Part shown: one piece after another, positions 31,325 to 41,390 of the stretch
Numbering within the stretch: the first letter of the stretch is position 1
Layout of the letters: each line of letters opens with the position of its first letter
Assembly: GCF_049727805.1 (NCBI RefSeq)
Contig: NZ_JBCNYA010000003.1
Span: 1 to 64,000 of the forward strand
Length of the DNA: 64,000 nucleotides
Source: Frateuria_A sp049727805
GTDB taxonomy: Bacteria > Pseudomonadota > Gammaproteobacteria > Xanthomonadales > Rhodanobacteraceae
Reading direction: 5' to 3'
Notes under the pieces: model-generated
Told to the model about the DNA's origin: nothing
Database searches by the model: none
What the model saw: the letters and a program-made list of their open reading frames with translations, nothing else
Translations under genes and position numbers: made by a program

Positions 31325-31839
31325 GCTCCGGTGGCTGCTGCCGCGGCCATCTGCCCGCGCAACTTCTGTTTGACGCGCCCGATCTTGGTGGCCACGTTGG
31401 TCTCGCTGATGCCGAGCACCTGGGCGATCTCCACATGGCTGCGGTCGTCCAGATACAGCAGGATCAGCGCGCGGTTGAGCGGATCGAGCTTGCCGATGAA
31501 GGCGTACAGCGCCGCCAGGCGTTCGTCCGGAGCCGACACGTCCGGGTCGCCGGGCAGCTCCAGGTGCACCGCATCGAGCGGCTCCAGGCGCTCGTCCTTC
31601 GCCGCGTGGCGGGCATGCGAGATCGCCACGTTCAGCGCCACGCGATACATCCAGGTGGAGAACTTCGCGCGCGCCGCGTCATAGCTGCCGAAGGAGCGCC
31701 ACAGTTGGACGGCGATCTCCTGCGCCAGGTCGCTGCGGTCCTCGCCGCCGCGGGCGTAGATGCTGGCCACCTTGAACGCGATGCCGCGGTGTTCCTGCAA
31801 CAGCGCTTCGAACTGGCGTTGGCGTTGGCGATCCGTCAT
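31321..31839 (-). CDS. ECF RNA polymerase sigma factor
   Basis: A 172-residue sigma factor. Region 2 covers YARGGEDRSDLAQEIAVQLW and KFSTWMYRVALNVAISHAR; region 4 is LDPLNRALILLYLDDRSHVE followed by EIAQVLGISETNVATKIGR. The ATG at 31839 gives the family's usual N-terminus; an ATG at 31872 would add eleven residues. Paired with the downstream membrane protein. No promoter motif for it could be picked out. Confidence 0.92.
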   Translation of the reverse strand: MTDRQRQRQFEALLQEHRGIAFKVASIYARGGEDRSDLAQEIAVQLWRSFGSYDAARAKFSTWMYRVALNVAISHARHAAKDERLEPLDAVHLELPGDPDVSAPDERLAALYAFIGKLDPLNRALILLYLDDRSHVEIAQVLGISETNVATKIGRVKQKLRGQMAAAAATGA

Positions 31840-31969
31840 GGCGTGTGCGTCGTATTCCCCTGTCCCCTGCATGATTCGCGCGGCCGCGAAAAAAATCACA
31901 GCCCTGCGGGCGGGCCCACCTGCGGATGTCCGTGCCTACAATGGCTGCTCCTTCTCCGACCCCGCTGCC

Positions 31970-32623
31970 ATGCCGCGCCTGCGACTCAAACGCTACCTGC
32001 TCACCGGCCTGCTCACCTTCATCCCGTTATGGGTGACCTGGACCGTGTTCAAGTTCGTGCTCGGTTTCCTGGCGGGCATCGGTGCGCCGATGGTGGCCGC
32101 GGCGCTGGGCGCGCTGGCGCTGGTGGCGCCGGACACCGCCTCCGCGCTGGGCAGCACATGGTTCACCTCGATCGTGGCGCTGCTGATCACGCTGCTGGCG
32201 TTGTACCTGCTCGGCTTCCTGGCCAGCCGGGTGATCGGGCAGCGGCTGCTGGATGCATTTGACGCGCTGCTGCAGCGCATTCCGCTGGTGCAGACCATCT
32301 ACGGCGGTACCAAGAAGCTGATGGCGGTGCTGCAGCAGAAACCCTCGGGTGTGCAGCGCGTGGTGCTGGTCGACTTTCCGCATCCGGGCGCCAAGGCGAT
32401 CGGTTTCGTCACGCGGCTGATGATCGAGGAAGGCAGCGGCCGCGAGATGGCGGCGGTGTTCGTGCCGACCACGCCCAACCCCACCGGCGGCTTCCTGCTG
32501 ACGCTGCCGGTGGAGGCCGTCACGCCGACCGACTGGACCATGGACCAGGGCATGGCCTTCATCATTTCCGGCGGCGCAGTGGCGCCCGACACGTTGCCCG
32601 AGGCCAGCCCGAAAACGCCGTAG
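31970..32623 (+). CDS. DUF502 membrane protein
   Basis: A 217-residue inner-membrane protein of the DUF502 family. Two hydrophobic segments are visible (LLTGLLTFIPLWVTWTVFKF and a second near 60-90), followed by the conserved block PLVQTIYGGTKKLMAVL and the C-terminal VFVPTTPNPTGGFLL. The function of the family is unknown. The ATG at 31970 is the first start after the divergent sigma factor gene, 130 bp away. Confidence 0.92.
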   Translation: MPRLRLKRYLLTGLLTFIPLWVTWTVFKFVLGFLAGIGAPMVAAALGALALVAPDTASALGSTWFTSIVALLITLLALYLLGFLASRVIGQRLLDAFDALLQRIPLVQTIYGGTKKLMAVLQQKPSGVQRVVLVDFPHPGAKAIGFVTRLMIEEGSGREMAAVFVPTTPNPTGGFLLTLPVEAVTPTDWTMDQGMAFIISGGAVAPDTLPEASPKTP

Positions 32624-32647
32624 GAGTGGAGAGGGGAACCGGGTTTG

Positions 32648-32775
32648 CAAGGACTTGGGACGAGGGGCGAGTAGCGGGGCGCAGGCCCGGGCGACTTCGT
32701 CGATTCGAGAAGCCCAATGCTCCTCCTCGTCACTTTTCCTTTCGCCCCCCTGCCCTCGTCCGACCCCTGACCTTT
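32648..32775. repeat. Imperfect inverted repeat containing GGACGAGGG
   Basis: GGGACGAGGGGCGAG near 32655 faces CCTGCCCTCGTCCGACC near 32750. The arms are imperfect and about 80 bp apart. Situated in the gap before the M13 peptidase gene; no gene was found here. Confidence 0.45.
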
Positions 32776-32890
32776 GACACTGTCTGCCCCATGACCAATG
32801 GCCTAGCTTGGCCGGCCATGGCCGTGCCGTGAGGGGACGCGGCCGGCAACAACGCACCCGCCGATGGGCGATCCACACAGAGGGAAATCC

Positions 32891-35014
32891 ATGTCCAAGC
32901 AGTATCTGAAGCCGCTGGCGCTGGCGGTCAGCCTGGCGCTTTCGCTGACCGCGTGCGGCAAGCACGAGGCCGCCGACCAGAAGCCCGCCGCCAGCAGCAC
33001 CGCGCCGGCCGCCGCCGGCACGACCGCCATGGCCGCCGCGCCCAAGAGCGTGTTCGACGTCAGTGAACTGGGCCCGATGGGCGAGGCCTGCACGGACTTC
33101 AACCAGTTCGTCAACGCCAAGTGGGTCGCTGCCAATCCGATCCCGTCCGACCGCACCCGCTGGGGCGCCTTCGACAAGCTGGCCGAGGACAGCCTCAACA
33201 CCCAGCACGACATCGTCGACGCTGCGGCGAAGGGCGCTGCCAGTGCGCAGGCCGGCTCGATCCAGCAGAAGATCGGCTACCTGTACGCCTCGGGCATGGA
33301 CGAGGCGGCCATCGAGAAGGCCGGCTTCGACCCGATCAAGCCCAAGCTCGACGCCATCGCCGCGCTGAAGAACGGCAAGGACGTGGCGAACTACCTCAAC
33401 AAGAGCTTCAGCGAGGGCGACGAGCAGGTGTTCTCGTTCGGCTCCGAGGCCGACTTCAAGAACGCCAAGATGCAGATCGGCTACGCCTTCCAGAGCGGCC
33501 TGGGCCTGCCGACGAAGGACTACTACACCGATCCGAAGCACGCCGACGAGCGCAAGGCCTACCTGGCCTACGTCGCCAAGGCGCTGCAGCTGACCGGCGT
33601 GAGCGAGGCCGATGCCAAGAAGCAGGCCGACCAGGTGATGGCCTTCGAGACCAAGCTGGCCAGCGCCTCGTTCGCCCCGGTCGATCTGCGCACGCCCGAA
33701 CACCAGTACCACTTCGTCAGCGTGAAGGAAGCGGACAAGATCACCCCGCACTTCAGCTGGGAGCAGTTCTTCGACGCCCAGGGCGTAAAGGTCGACAAGG
33801 GCTTCTCGCTGTCGCAGCCGAAGTTCTTTGCCGAGTTCGACAAGCTGCTGGCCAGCGCGCCGATCGCCCAGTGGCAGGCTTACCTGCGCTTCCACGTGAT
33901 CGACGATGCCTCGCCGCTGCTGTCCAAGGCGTTCCAGGACAACTCGTTCGACTTCTACGGCAAGACCCTTTCCGGCCAGCCCGAGCAGAAGGCCCGCTGG
34001 AAGCGCGTGCTCAACTCCGTCAACCGTTCGATGGGCATGGCGCTGGGTCAGCTCTACGTCGACAAGATGTTCAAGCCCGAGGCCAAGGAGCGCGCGCAGG
34101 TGCTGGTCGACAACGTGCGCAACGCCCTCAAGGCGCGCATCGAGAACCTCGACTGGATGAGCCCGGAGACCAAGGCCAAGGCGATCGCCAAGTGGAACAC
34201 CTTCCTGCCCAAGATCGGCTACCCGGAAAAGTGGCGTGACTGGTCGGGCCTCGAGATCAAGCCCGACAACTACTACGCCAACGTGATGGCGGCCAACAAG
34301 TTCAACTACGAATACGACATCAACAAGATCGGCAAGCCGACCGACCGCATGGAGTGGGGCATGACCCCGCAGACGGTCAACGCCTACTACAACCCGACCG
34401 ACAACACGATCAACTTCCCGGCCGCGATCCTGCAGCCGCCGTTCTTCTATGCCAACGGCGACGACGCGATCAACTACGGCGGCATCGGCGCGGTCATCGG
34501 CCACGAGGCCAGCCACGGCTTCGACGACGAGGGCAGCCAGTTCGACGGCGAAGGCAACAACGAGAACTGGTGGACCAAGGACGACCGCGCCAAGTTCGAC
34601 GCCCGCGCCGACAAGCTGGTAGCGCAGTTCAACGACTACACGCCGATCAAGGACAAGCCGGACGCGCACGTCAACGGCCGTCTGACCCTGGGCGAGAACA
34701 TCGGCGACCTGGGCGGCCTGAACGCCGCGTACGACGCACTGCAGGCGGCGCTGAAGAAGAACCCGCAGGAAGCCGGCGAGAAGATCGACGGATACACCCA
34801 GGACCAGCGCTTCTTCCTCAACTGGGCCCGCGTGTGGCGCGGCAACATCCGCGAGAAGCAGGCGGTGCTGCAGCTCAACACCGACCCGCACGCCCCCGCC
34901 TCGCTGCGCGCGATCGGTGCGCCGTCCAACATGGACGCCTTCGCCGCCGCGTTCCAGTGCAAGCCGGGTGATGCGATGGTGCGGTCCGGCGACAAGCAGG
35001 TGAAGATCTGGTAA
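32891..35014 (+). CDS. M13 family zinc metallopeptidase, lipoprotein (PepO/neprilysin type)
   Basis: Exported endopeptidase of 707 residues. The signal peptide ends with lipobox LTAC (Cys22). The mature chain has the M13 N-terminal domain (FNQFVNAKWVAANPIPSDR) and the C-terminal catalytic domain with the zinc motif HEASH (GHEASHGFDDEGSQFDG), NAYYNPTDNTINFPAAIL just before it, and GENIGDLGG supplying the third zinc ligand. The ending VKIW matches the family's usual CxxW. A strong rho-independent terminator follows the stop codon. Confidence 0.96.
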   Translation: MSKQYLKPLALAVSLALSLTACGKHEAADQKPAASSTAPAAAGTTAMAAAPKSVFDVSELGPMGEACTDFNQFVNAKWVAANPIPSDRTRWGAFDKLAEDSLNTQHDIVDAAAKGAASAQAGSIQQKIGYLYASGMDEAAIEKAGFDPIKPKLDAIAALKNGKDVANYLNKSFSEGDEQVFSFGSEADFKNAKMQIGYAFQSGLGLPTKDYYTDPKHADERKAYLAYVAKALQLTGVSEADAKKQADQVMAFETKLASASFAPVDLRTPEHQYHFVSVKEADKITPHFSWEQFFDAQGVKVDKGFSLSQPKFFAEFDKLLASAPIAQWQAYLRFHVIDDASPLLSKAFQDNSFDFYGKTLSGQPEQKARWKRVLNSVNRSMGMALGQLYVDKMFKPEAKERAQVLVDNVRNALKARIENLDWMSPETKAKAIAKWNTFLPKIGYPEKWRDWSGLEIKPDNYYANVMAANKFNYEYDINKIGKPTDRMEWGMTPQTVNAYYNPTDNTINFPAAILQPPFFYANGDDAINYGGIGAVIGHEASHGFDDEGSQFDGEGNNENWWTKDDRAKFDARADKLVAQFNDYTPIKDKPDAHVNGRLTLGENIGDLGGLNAAYDALQAALKKNPQEAGEKIDGYTQDQRFFLNWARVWRGNIREKQAVLQLNTDPHAPASLRAIGAPSNMDAFAAAFQCKPGDAMVRSGDKQVKIW

Positions 35015-35055
35015 GCCGGTCCTCCCCACGGGGAGGGACGTTCCAGTGATGCACG

Positions 35056-35086
35056 AAGGCCCCGCTCCGGCGGGGCCTTTTTTTTT
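35056..35086 (+). terminator. Rho-independent terminator after M13 peptidase gene
   Basis: Stem GGCCCCGC/GCGGGGCC with a TCCG loop (35058-35079), followed by a run of nine T from 35078 to 35086. Confidence 0.92.
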
Positions 35087-35166
35087 GGTCGGGCACCCGT
35101 GCCGTGACGCTTCGCAGTCGTGCGGACGCGGCACACCAGACGCCTTCCCGCACCCAGGCTTGTTAT

Positions 35167-35185
35167 TGCAAATCATTCTCATTAA
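35167..35185 (+). promoter_or_regulatory. Fur box upstream of siderophore receptor gene
   Basis: TTGCAAATCATTCTCATTA reads as a typical Fur site (close to the NAT-repeat pattern GATAAT-GATAAT-CATTATC). It lies 39 bp before the receptor ATG at 35224, so iron would repress the receptor and its downstream hydroxylase gene. Confidence 0.8.
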
Positions 35186-35223
35186 AGTTCGCAGCCTGCA
35201 GCATTCGCCAGACAAGGACTCCC

Positions 35224-37533
35224 ATGGCCTGCATCACCAGCCGCAAGCACCCGACTCCCCCCTCGCTGCCCCGCAGTGTCGCCGCCGCCAGCCTGCTGGC
35301 ACTCGCCCTGCCCGCCTATGCCGGCACCACCGCCACCGCCGATCCACAGGTGCGCGACGCCAAGCGCCTGCCTGGCGTCGAGGTCAACGCGACCCGCGGC
35401 GCGGACTACCGCGCGGACATGGTCGACTCGCCCAAGTTCACCCAGCCGCTGCTGGACACCCCGCAGACCATCGGCATCATCACCCGCGACCTGTTCGAGC
35501 AGCAGGGCGCCACCACGCTCACCGAAGCGCTGCGCAACAGCCCGGGCGTGGGCACCTTTTACGCCGGCGAGAACGGCAGTACGACCACCGGCGACGGCAT
35601 CTACATGCGCGGGTTCGATACCTCCGGCAGCATCTTCGTCGACGGCGTACGCGACCTGGGCTCGATCTCGCGCGACCTGTTCAACATCGAGCAGGTGGAA
35701 GTCACCAAGGGACCGGACGGCACCGAGTACGGCCGCACCGCACCGACCGGCGCGGTCAACATGGTGACCCGCCAGCCGATGCGCGGCGATCGGGCCGGCG
35801 CGTCGGTGGCCTACGGCAGCAGCCAGCAGCAGCGCGCCACGGTCGACCTCAACCGGCAGTTCGGCGACCACGGCGCGTTCCGCCTGGATGCGGTCGGCCA
35901 GGACAGCGGCGTGCCGGGCCGCGACCGCGTGCGCCACCGCCGCTGGGGCGTGGCGCCCTCGCTGGCGTTCGGCCTGGGCACGCCCACCCGGGTCTACCTG
36001 GATGCGCTGCACGTCAAGCAGAACAACGTCCCCGACGGCGGCGTACCGACCCTGGGCTTGACCGGCTACGCCTCGCCCGATCCCACGCGTCCGCAGATTG
36101 GCCTGGCGCCACGCGTCGACAGCGACAATTTCTACGGTACCGTGCAGGACCACGACCATGTCACCGTGGACATGCTCACGCTGATCGTGCAGCACGATTT
36201 CAGCGACGACCTCGCGCTGCGCAACACCACGCGCTGGGGCCGCACGCACCAGGACTACCTGCTCACTTCCTTCATGGCCAGCGCCGCCAACCTGCTGACG
36301 CCGGACCTCGACGATCCCGCAACCTGGACCGTCGCCCGCTCCAATCCCACCTTCAAGCGCCAGTCCAACCGCATCCTCACCAACCAGACCAACCTCACGG
36401 CGAACTTCGCCACCGGACAGGTGATCCACAACCTGAGCGCCGGCGTGGAGCTGACCGAGGAGAAGGCCACCGACGTCGATGTCGCACCGCTCGACGGCAC
36501 CAGTTGGCCGGCAGCGAACCTCTACCGCCCCGACCCGCGCGTAGGCGGCCTGCGCTACGGCGAAACCGGGGCCTGGAGCAGCGGCACCACCGATACGGCG
36601 GCGGCCTATCTGTTCGACACGCTGAAATTCGGCGAGCGCTGGCAGGTCACCGCCGGCGCCCGCGTGGACCGCTACACCACGCGCTTCGACAGTGTGGCGC
36701 TGTGCGGCGGCCGCAATGCGCCCGAGTGCGGGACCTTGCCCGACGCCACGCCGGTGCCCGGCCTGAAGGCGCGCGTCGTCGACACCCTGCCCAACGGCAA
36801 GCTCGGCGTGCTGTACAAACCCGCGCCCAACGGCAGCATCTACGCGAACTTCGCCGTGGCGCAGGAGCCGCCCGGCGGCAACACGCTGCTGTTCAGCACT
36901 TCCGCGCGCAGCGCCGACAAGCCGGACCTCGATCCGCAGCGCGCCAGCACGACTGAACTCGGCACCAAGTGGGACCTGCTCGACCAGCGCCTGCTGTTCA
37001 CCGCGGCGCTCTACCGCACGGTGGTGCGCAACGAACTGACCCAGGATCCGGTCGACCAGCAGTACTACCAGACCGGCCGCAAGCGCGTGCAGGGCGTCGA
37101 ACTGGGCGTGGTCGGCAGGATCACCGACGACTGGGGCATCAGCGCCGGCTTCACCACCATGGACGCCAAGGTCACCGCGGGCCAGGCGGTCAGCAACGAC
37201 GGCTCGCAGGACCTGGCCTACACGCCGCGCAGCGCGTTCACCGCGTGGAGCACCTACCACCTGCCGTTCGGGCTCACCGTGGGCGGCGGCGCGCGCTACG
37301 CCGGCTCGATGAAGCGCGGCACCGACGGCGCGGTGGGCACGCCCGCCTACACCGGCTCGTACTGGGTGTTCGACGCCGTGGCGAGTTATCCGGTCAACCG
37401 CCATCTCGACCTGCAGCTCAACCTCTACAACCTGTTCGACCGCGACTACGTCGCGGCGATCAACAAGAGCGGCTACCGTTACACGCCGGGCACGCCGCGC
37501 AGCGCGATGCTGACCGCCAACATCCGCTTCTGA
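35224..37533 (+). CDS. TonB-dependent catecholate siderophore receptor (Fiu-like)
   Basis: Outer-membrane iron-siderophore receptor of 769 residues. After the signal peptide (cleaved near AYAG) comes a plug domain, with QTIGIITRDLFEQQGATTL, YMRGFDTSGSIFVDGVRDL and EVTKGPDGTEYGRTAPTGAV, then a 22-strand barrel ending in the usual aromatic (ANIRF). It matches the CirA/Fiu group. Start chosen at 35224, where AAGGA lies nine bases upstream; an upstream in-frame extension crosses the Fur box. The PiuC gene follows, an arrangement also known for fiu-ybiX of E. coli. Confidence 0.94.
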   Translation: MACITSRKHPTPPSLPRSVAAASLLALALPAYAGTTATADPQVRDAKRLPGVEVNATRGADYRADMVDSPKFTQPLLDTPQTIGIITRDLFEQQGATTLTEALRNSPGVGTFYAGENGSTTTGDGIYMRGFDTSGSIFVDGVRDLGSISRDLFNIEQVEVTKGPDGTEYGRTAPTGAVNMVTRQPMRGDRAGASVAYGSSQQQRATVDLNRQFGDHGAFRLDAVGQDSGVPGRDRVRHRRWGVAPSLAFGLGTPTRVYLDALHVKQNNVPDGGVPTLGLTGYASPDPTRPQIGLAPRVDSDNFYGTVQDHDHVTVDMLTLIVQHDFSDDLALRNTTRWGRTHQDYLLTSFMASAANLLTPDLDDPATWTVARSNPTFKRQSNRILTNQTNLTANFATGQVIHNLSAGVELTEEKATDVDVAPLDGTSWPAANLYRPDPRVGGLRYGETGAWSSGTTDTAAAYLFDTLKFGERWQVTAGARVDRYTTRFDSVALCGGRNAPECGTLPDATPVPGLKARVVDTLPNGKLGVLYKPAPNGSIYANFAVAQEPPGGNTLLFSTSARSADKPDLDPQRASTTELGTKWDLLDQRLLFTAALYRTVVRNELTQDPVDQQYYQTGRKRVQGVELGVVGRITDDWGISAGFTTMDAKVTAGQAVSNDGSQDLAYTPRSAFTAWSTYHLPFGLTVGGGARYAGSMKRGTDGAVGTPAYTGSYWVFDAVASYPVNRHLDLQLNLYNLFDRDYVAAINKSGYRYTPGTPRSAMLTANIRF

Positions 37534-37576
37534 GCCTGATCGCCTTCGCGTCCGGACCGAACGGCAGGAGACCGCC

Positions 37577-38254
37577 ATGCTGCTGCACATCCCCAACGTC
37601 CTGGATTCCGCGCAGGTCCTGCGCATGCGCGGCGCACTGGAGAACGCAGAATGGGCGGACGGCCGCGAGACCGTCGGTCCACAGGGCGCCCGGGTCAAGC
37701 GCAACGAGCAACTGCCGGAAGCCTCGCCGCTGCGCGCGACGCTCGGCCGCGAGGTGCTCGATGCGCTGGCGCGCCACCCGCTGTTCCACGCGGCCGTGCT
37801 GCCGCAACGCATGCTGCCGCCGCGTTTCAACCGCTACACGGGCGGCGGCCAGTACGGCTTCCACGTCGACGGCGCGGTGATGGCGCTGTCCGAGGGCGGG
37901 CAGTTGCGCACCGACGTGTCGTGCACACTGTTCCTCAGCGATCCGCAGGATTACGACGGCGGCGAGCTGGTCATCAACGATCTCTACGGCGAGCACGAGG
38001 TCAAGCTCCCCGCCGGCGACGCCATCGTGTACCCGTCGAGCAGCCTGCATCGCGTGTGTCCGGTCACGCGCGGCGCTCGCATCGCAGCCTTCCTGTGGGC
38101 GCAGAGCCTGGTCCGCGACGACGGCCAACGCCAGTTGCTGCTGGAGCTGGACGGTGCGATCCAGCGCCTGAGCCGAAGCGGCGCCGATGCCGACGCGCTG
38201 CTGCAACTCACGGGCGTCTATCACAACCTGCTGCGGCGCTGGTCCGAAGCCTGA
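37577..38254 (+). CDS. Fe(II)/2-oxoglutarate PKHD-type hydroxylase PiuC/YbiX
   Basis: A 225-residue member of the Fe2+- and 2-oxoglutarate-dependent hydroxylases that accompany siderophore receptors. Iron ligands are visible as H and D in YGFHVDGAVM and the distal His in SSLHRVCPVT, with the following Arg (RGARIAAF) binding oxoglutarate. Function is not settled. It lies 43 bp downstream of the receptor gene, probably in one Fur-controlled operon. Confidence 0.92.
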   Translation: MLLHIPNVLDSAQVLRMRGALENAEWADGRETVGPQGARVKRNEQLPEASPLRATLGREVLDALARHPLFHAAVLPQRMLPPRFNRYTGGGQYGFHVDGAVMALSEGGQLRTDVSCTLFLSDPQDYDGGELVINDLYGEHEVKLPAGDAIVYPSSSLHRVCPVTRGARIAAFLWAQSLVRDDGQRQLLLELDGAIQRLSRSGADADALLQLTGVYHNLLRRWSEA

Positions 38255-38414
38255 GCAACGCCTTCCCTGCCCGTGGGAACAACCGCAGATGCTCCTATGG
38301 CCGCCTTCACGGTCGCGCCCAAGGGCATTCCTGCAAGGGCGAGGCCCCGGCGGTTCCCTCTACACGGTCGGGAGCGGATAATCGGCGCCCCTTCATGCAA
38401 CGCGCGGCGGCACG

Positions 38415-41255
38415 ATGTTCGTACCTGGTCAACGCTGGATCTCCACCGCCGAACCCGAACTGGGCCTGGGCACCGTCCTGCGCGTAGAGGGCCGCGGCGT
38501 GCAGGTGCTGTTCGCCAAGGCCGGCGTGCTGCGGCCCTACGCGGCCGACTCGGCGCCGCTGGTGCGCGCCGAGTTCCGTCCCGGCCAGCGCGTGGCCGGC
38601 AAGGGCGTGGCGTTCCTGGTCGAACGGGTGGAGATCAAGGACGAGCTCCTGATCTACCGCGGCGAGGGCCGCGAACTGCACGAGGGCCAGCTCGACGATG
38701 AGCAGAGCGTGAGCCAGGCCGACGATCGCCTGGTCGGCGGGCGTACCGATCCGGTGGCGCAGTTCGAGCTGCGCCTGGAAGGCCTGCGCCGCCGCGCGCA
38801 GGCGCGCCGCTCGCCGACCTGGGGCCTGGAAGCCGCGCGCATCGGTCTGGTGCCGCACCAGTTGCGCGTCGCCGGCATCGCCGCCTCGCGCCGCCCGCCG
38901 CGCGTGCTGCTGGCCGACGAGGTCGGCCTGGGCAAGACCATCGAGGCGGGCATGATTTTGGCCCGCCAGCTTGCCACCGGCCGCGCCTCGCGCGTGCTGG
39001 TGCTGCTGCCGGACACGCTGGTCTACCAGTGGTTCGTCGAACTGCTGCGCCGCTTCAACCTGAGCTTCGCCATCTACGACGAGGAGCGCTGCGAGGCGCT
39101 GGAGCAATCCGGCGACGGCAGCAATCCGTTCGACGACGAGCAACTGGTCATCGCCGATTTCCGCTTCCTGGAAGAAAACCCCAAGCGCGCGCGGCAACTG
39201 CAGGAAACCAACTGGGATCTGCTGATCGTCGACGAGGCGCACCACCTGGCCTGGACGCCCGAGGCGGCCAGCCCGCGCTACACGTTGGTCGAGCAGCTGG
39301 CGGCCACCACGCCCGGCGTGATCCTGCTCACCGCCACGCCCGAGCAGCTCGGCCGCAGCGGCCACTTCGCCCGCCTGCGCCTGCTCGATCCGCAGCGCTA
39401 CCACGACCTGGACGTCTATCTGGCCGAAGCCGAGGGCTTCCAGGCACTCTCGCCGATCGCCGATCGCCTGCAGTCGGGCGAGCCGCTCGATGAAGCGCAG
39501 CGCGACACGCTGCGCGGGATCTTCGCCGGCGACGCCGGCCTGCTCGCGTTGCTGGAGGACACCACCCGTCCGTCCGCCGCCCGCGAACTGCTCGATGCGC
39601 TGATCGACCGGCACGGCACCGGCCGCGCCATGTTCCGCAACCGCCGCGCCGGCATCGGCGGCTTTCCGCGCCGCGTGCCGCAGTGGCAGCTCATCGACGC
39701 CGATGCGCTGGACGAGAACGCCCGCCAGGCGCTGCTCGCCGAGTTCCACGCCGACATCCAGCAACCACCGCCGGCACTGGAACTGGATTACGCCAGCGAC
39801 CCGCGCCTGGACGCGCTGGTCGCCCTGCTCGATGCGCACCCGCAGGACAAGTTCCTGCTGATCTGCCGCAGCCAGGCCAAGGTGCTGGCGCTGGAGGAAG
39901 CGCTGCGCACGCGCACCGGCGCCGGCATCGCGCGCTTCCACGAAGGGCTTGGCATCGTGCAGCGCGACCGCAACGCGGCCTATTTCGCGCAGCCCGACGG
40001 CGCGCGGTTGTTGCTCTGCTCGGAGATCGGCTCCGAAGGTCGCAACTTCCAGTTCGCGCACCGGCTGATCCTATGGGACCTGCCGCTGGATCCCGATCTG
40101 CTCGAGCAACGCATCGGCCGCCTGGACCGCATCGGCCAGACCCACGACATCGCCATCCACGTCCTCGCCGTCGAGGACAGCGCGCAACACGTGCTCGCGC
40201 GCTGGTACGACGAGGGCGTCGACGCGTTCCGCTCCAGCCCCGCCGACGGCCGCGAACTGCTGCGCCGCTACGGCGAACCGCTGGTGCAACTGGCCGGGGA
40301 GCATGCACGCAACGCCGACAGCCGCGACCAGGAGCTGGATGCACTGATCGCTGAGACCCGCGCCACCCACGAGGATCTGGCCGCGCTGATCCGCGCCGGC
40401 CGCGACCACCTGCTGGAGCTGGCCGCCAGCCGCGACCCCCACGCCGATGAACTGGGCCAGGCGTTCCGTCGCGAGGATGTCGACCCGTCGCGCGACGCCT
40501 ACGTGCAGCGGCTGCTCGAAGCCTTCGGCATTCACCCCGAGGAGCTCGGCGGCCAGGTGCTGCTGCTCGATCCGCAATACCTCTCCACCGACGCTCTGCC
40601 CGGCTTCGCCGAGGGCCCGATCTCGGCCACCTTCGCGCGCGAGGTGGCGCTGGCGCGCGAGGAACTGCCGCTGCTGCGCTTCGACCACCCGCTGGTGCAG
40701 GGCGCGCTGGACCTGGCGCTGTCCGGCGAACAGGGCAACGCCGCCTTCATGGTCGACGATGCGCTGCCGCCGCGCAGCGCGCTGCTGCAGGCCGTGTTCC
40801 TGCTCGAATGCGTGGCCGACCGCACGCTCGATGCCGAGCGCTTCCTGCCCACGCTGCCGCTGGCGGTGGCCATCGACACGCGGCTGGCCGAGCGTGCCGG
40901 CTTCGAGCCCAGCGAAGCGGCCGTGCGCAAGGCGGCCGACCGCAACATCGAGGTGCCGCGCTATCGCAAGTTCCTCGCCAAGCTGGTGCCGCCGATGCTG
41001 GAGAAGGCCGAGGTGATCGCCGGGGAACGTGCGCAGGAGCACATCGCCGAGGCGGTTGCCCAGGCCACCGCCACGCTGGATGCGGAGCTGTCCCGGCTGC
41101 GCGCGTTGCGCGAGGTCAATCCTTCGATCAACCCGGCGGAAATCGCGCTGCTGGAGACCGAGCGCACGGCCCTGCTCGCCGCGCTGCCGCAATCGCGCCT
41201 GCGCCTGGACGCTGTCCGCTTCATCGCCAGCCCCGATTTCCTCGCCCTGCGCTGA
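38415..41255 (+). CDS. rapA: RNA polymerase-associated helicase-like ATPase RapA
   Basis: A 946-residue SWI/SNF2 ATPase that recycles RNA polymerase after transcription. The N-terminal part (GQRWISTAEPELGLGTVLR) is the RapA-specific Tudor-like domain. The helicase core has Walker A ADEVGLGKTIEAG near residue 170, DEAH near 272 (LIVDEAHHLAW), and motif VI in the second lobe (EQRIGRLDRIGQT). The C-terminal domain follows. Length and motif order match RapA. It is probably monocistronic; the region after it is a 500-bp gap with repeats. Confidence 0.96.
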   Translation: MFVPGQRWISTAEPELGLGTVLRVEGRGVQVLFAKAGVLRPYAADSAPLVRAEFRPGQRVAGKGVAFLVERVEIKDELLIYRGEGRELHEGQLDDEQSVSQADDRLVGGRTDPVAQFELRLEGLRRRAQARRSPTWGLEAARIGLVPHQLRVAGIAASRRPPRVLLADEVGLGKTIEAGMILARQLATGRASRVLVLLPDTLVYQWFVELLRRFNLSFAIYDEERCEALEQSGDGSNPFDDEQLVIADFRFLEENPKRARQLQETNWDLLIVDEAHHLAWTPEAASPRYTLVEQLAATTPGVILLTATPEQLGRSGHFARLRLLDPQRYHDLDVYLAEAEGFQALSPIADRLQSGEPLDEAQRDTLRGIFAGDAGLLALLEDTTRPSAARELLDALIDRHGTGRAMFRNRRAGIGGFPRRVPQWQLIDADALDENARQALLAEFHADIQQPPPALELDYASDPRLDALVALLDAHPQDKFLLICRSQAKVLALEEALRTRTGAGIARFHEGLGIVQRDRNAAYFAQPDGARLLLCSEIGSEGRNFQFAHRLILWDLPLDPDLLEQRIGRLDRIGQTHDIAIHVLAVEDSAQHVLARWYDEGVDAFRSSPADGRELLRRYGEPLVQLAGEHARNADSRDQELDALIAETRATHEDLAALIRAGRDHLLELAASRDPHADELGQAFRREDVDPSRDAYVQRLLEAFGIHPEELGGQVLLLDPQYLSTDALPGFAEGPISATFAREVALAREELPLLRFDHPLVQGALDLALSGEQGNAAFMVDDALPPRSALLQAVFLLECVADRTLDAERFLPTLPLAVAIDTRLAERAGFEPSEAAVRKAADRNIEVPRYRKFLAKLVPPMLEKAEVIAGERAQEHIAEAVAQATATLDAELSRLRALREVNPSINPAEIALLETERTALLAALPQSRLRLDAVRFIASPDFLALR

Positions 41256-41390
41256 GTGGCCTGTTCTCTTCCTTGGGGAACGGATTCGGTGGTATCGGCG
41301 GGTGTGTTCGTCATGGCCGCCGTTTTTGCGGTCGTTCGGCGACTTGGCTCGCCTGCGGCGGGCTTCCGATCGCCTGTCGGCGCTCGGGTC

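Noticed and set aside
32027..35215. A 1062-codon open frame antisense to the M13 peptidase
   Set aside because: No domain or signal; low-complexity Val/Gly/Leu content; the opposite strand encodes a complete HEASH peptidase.
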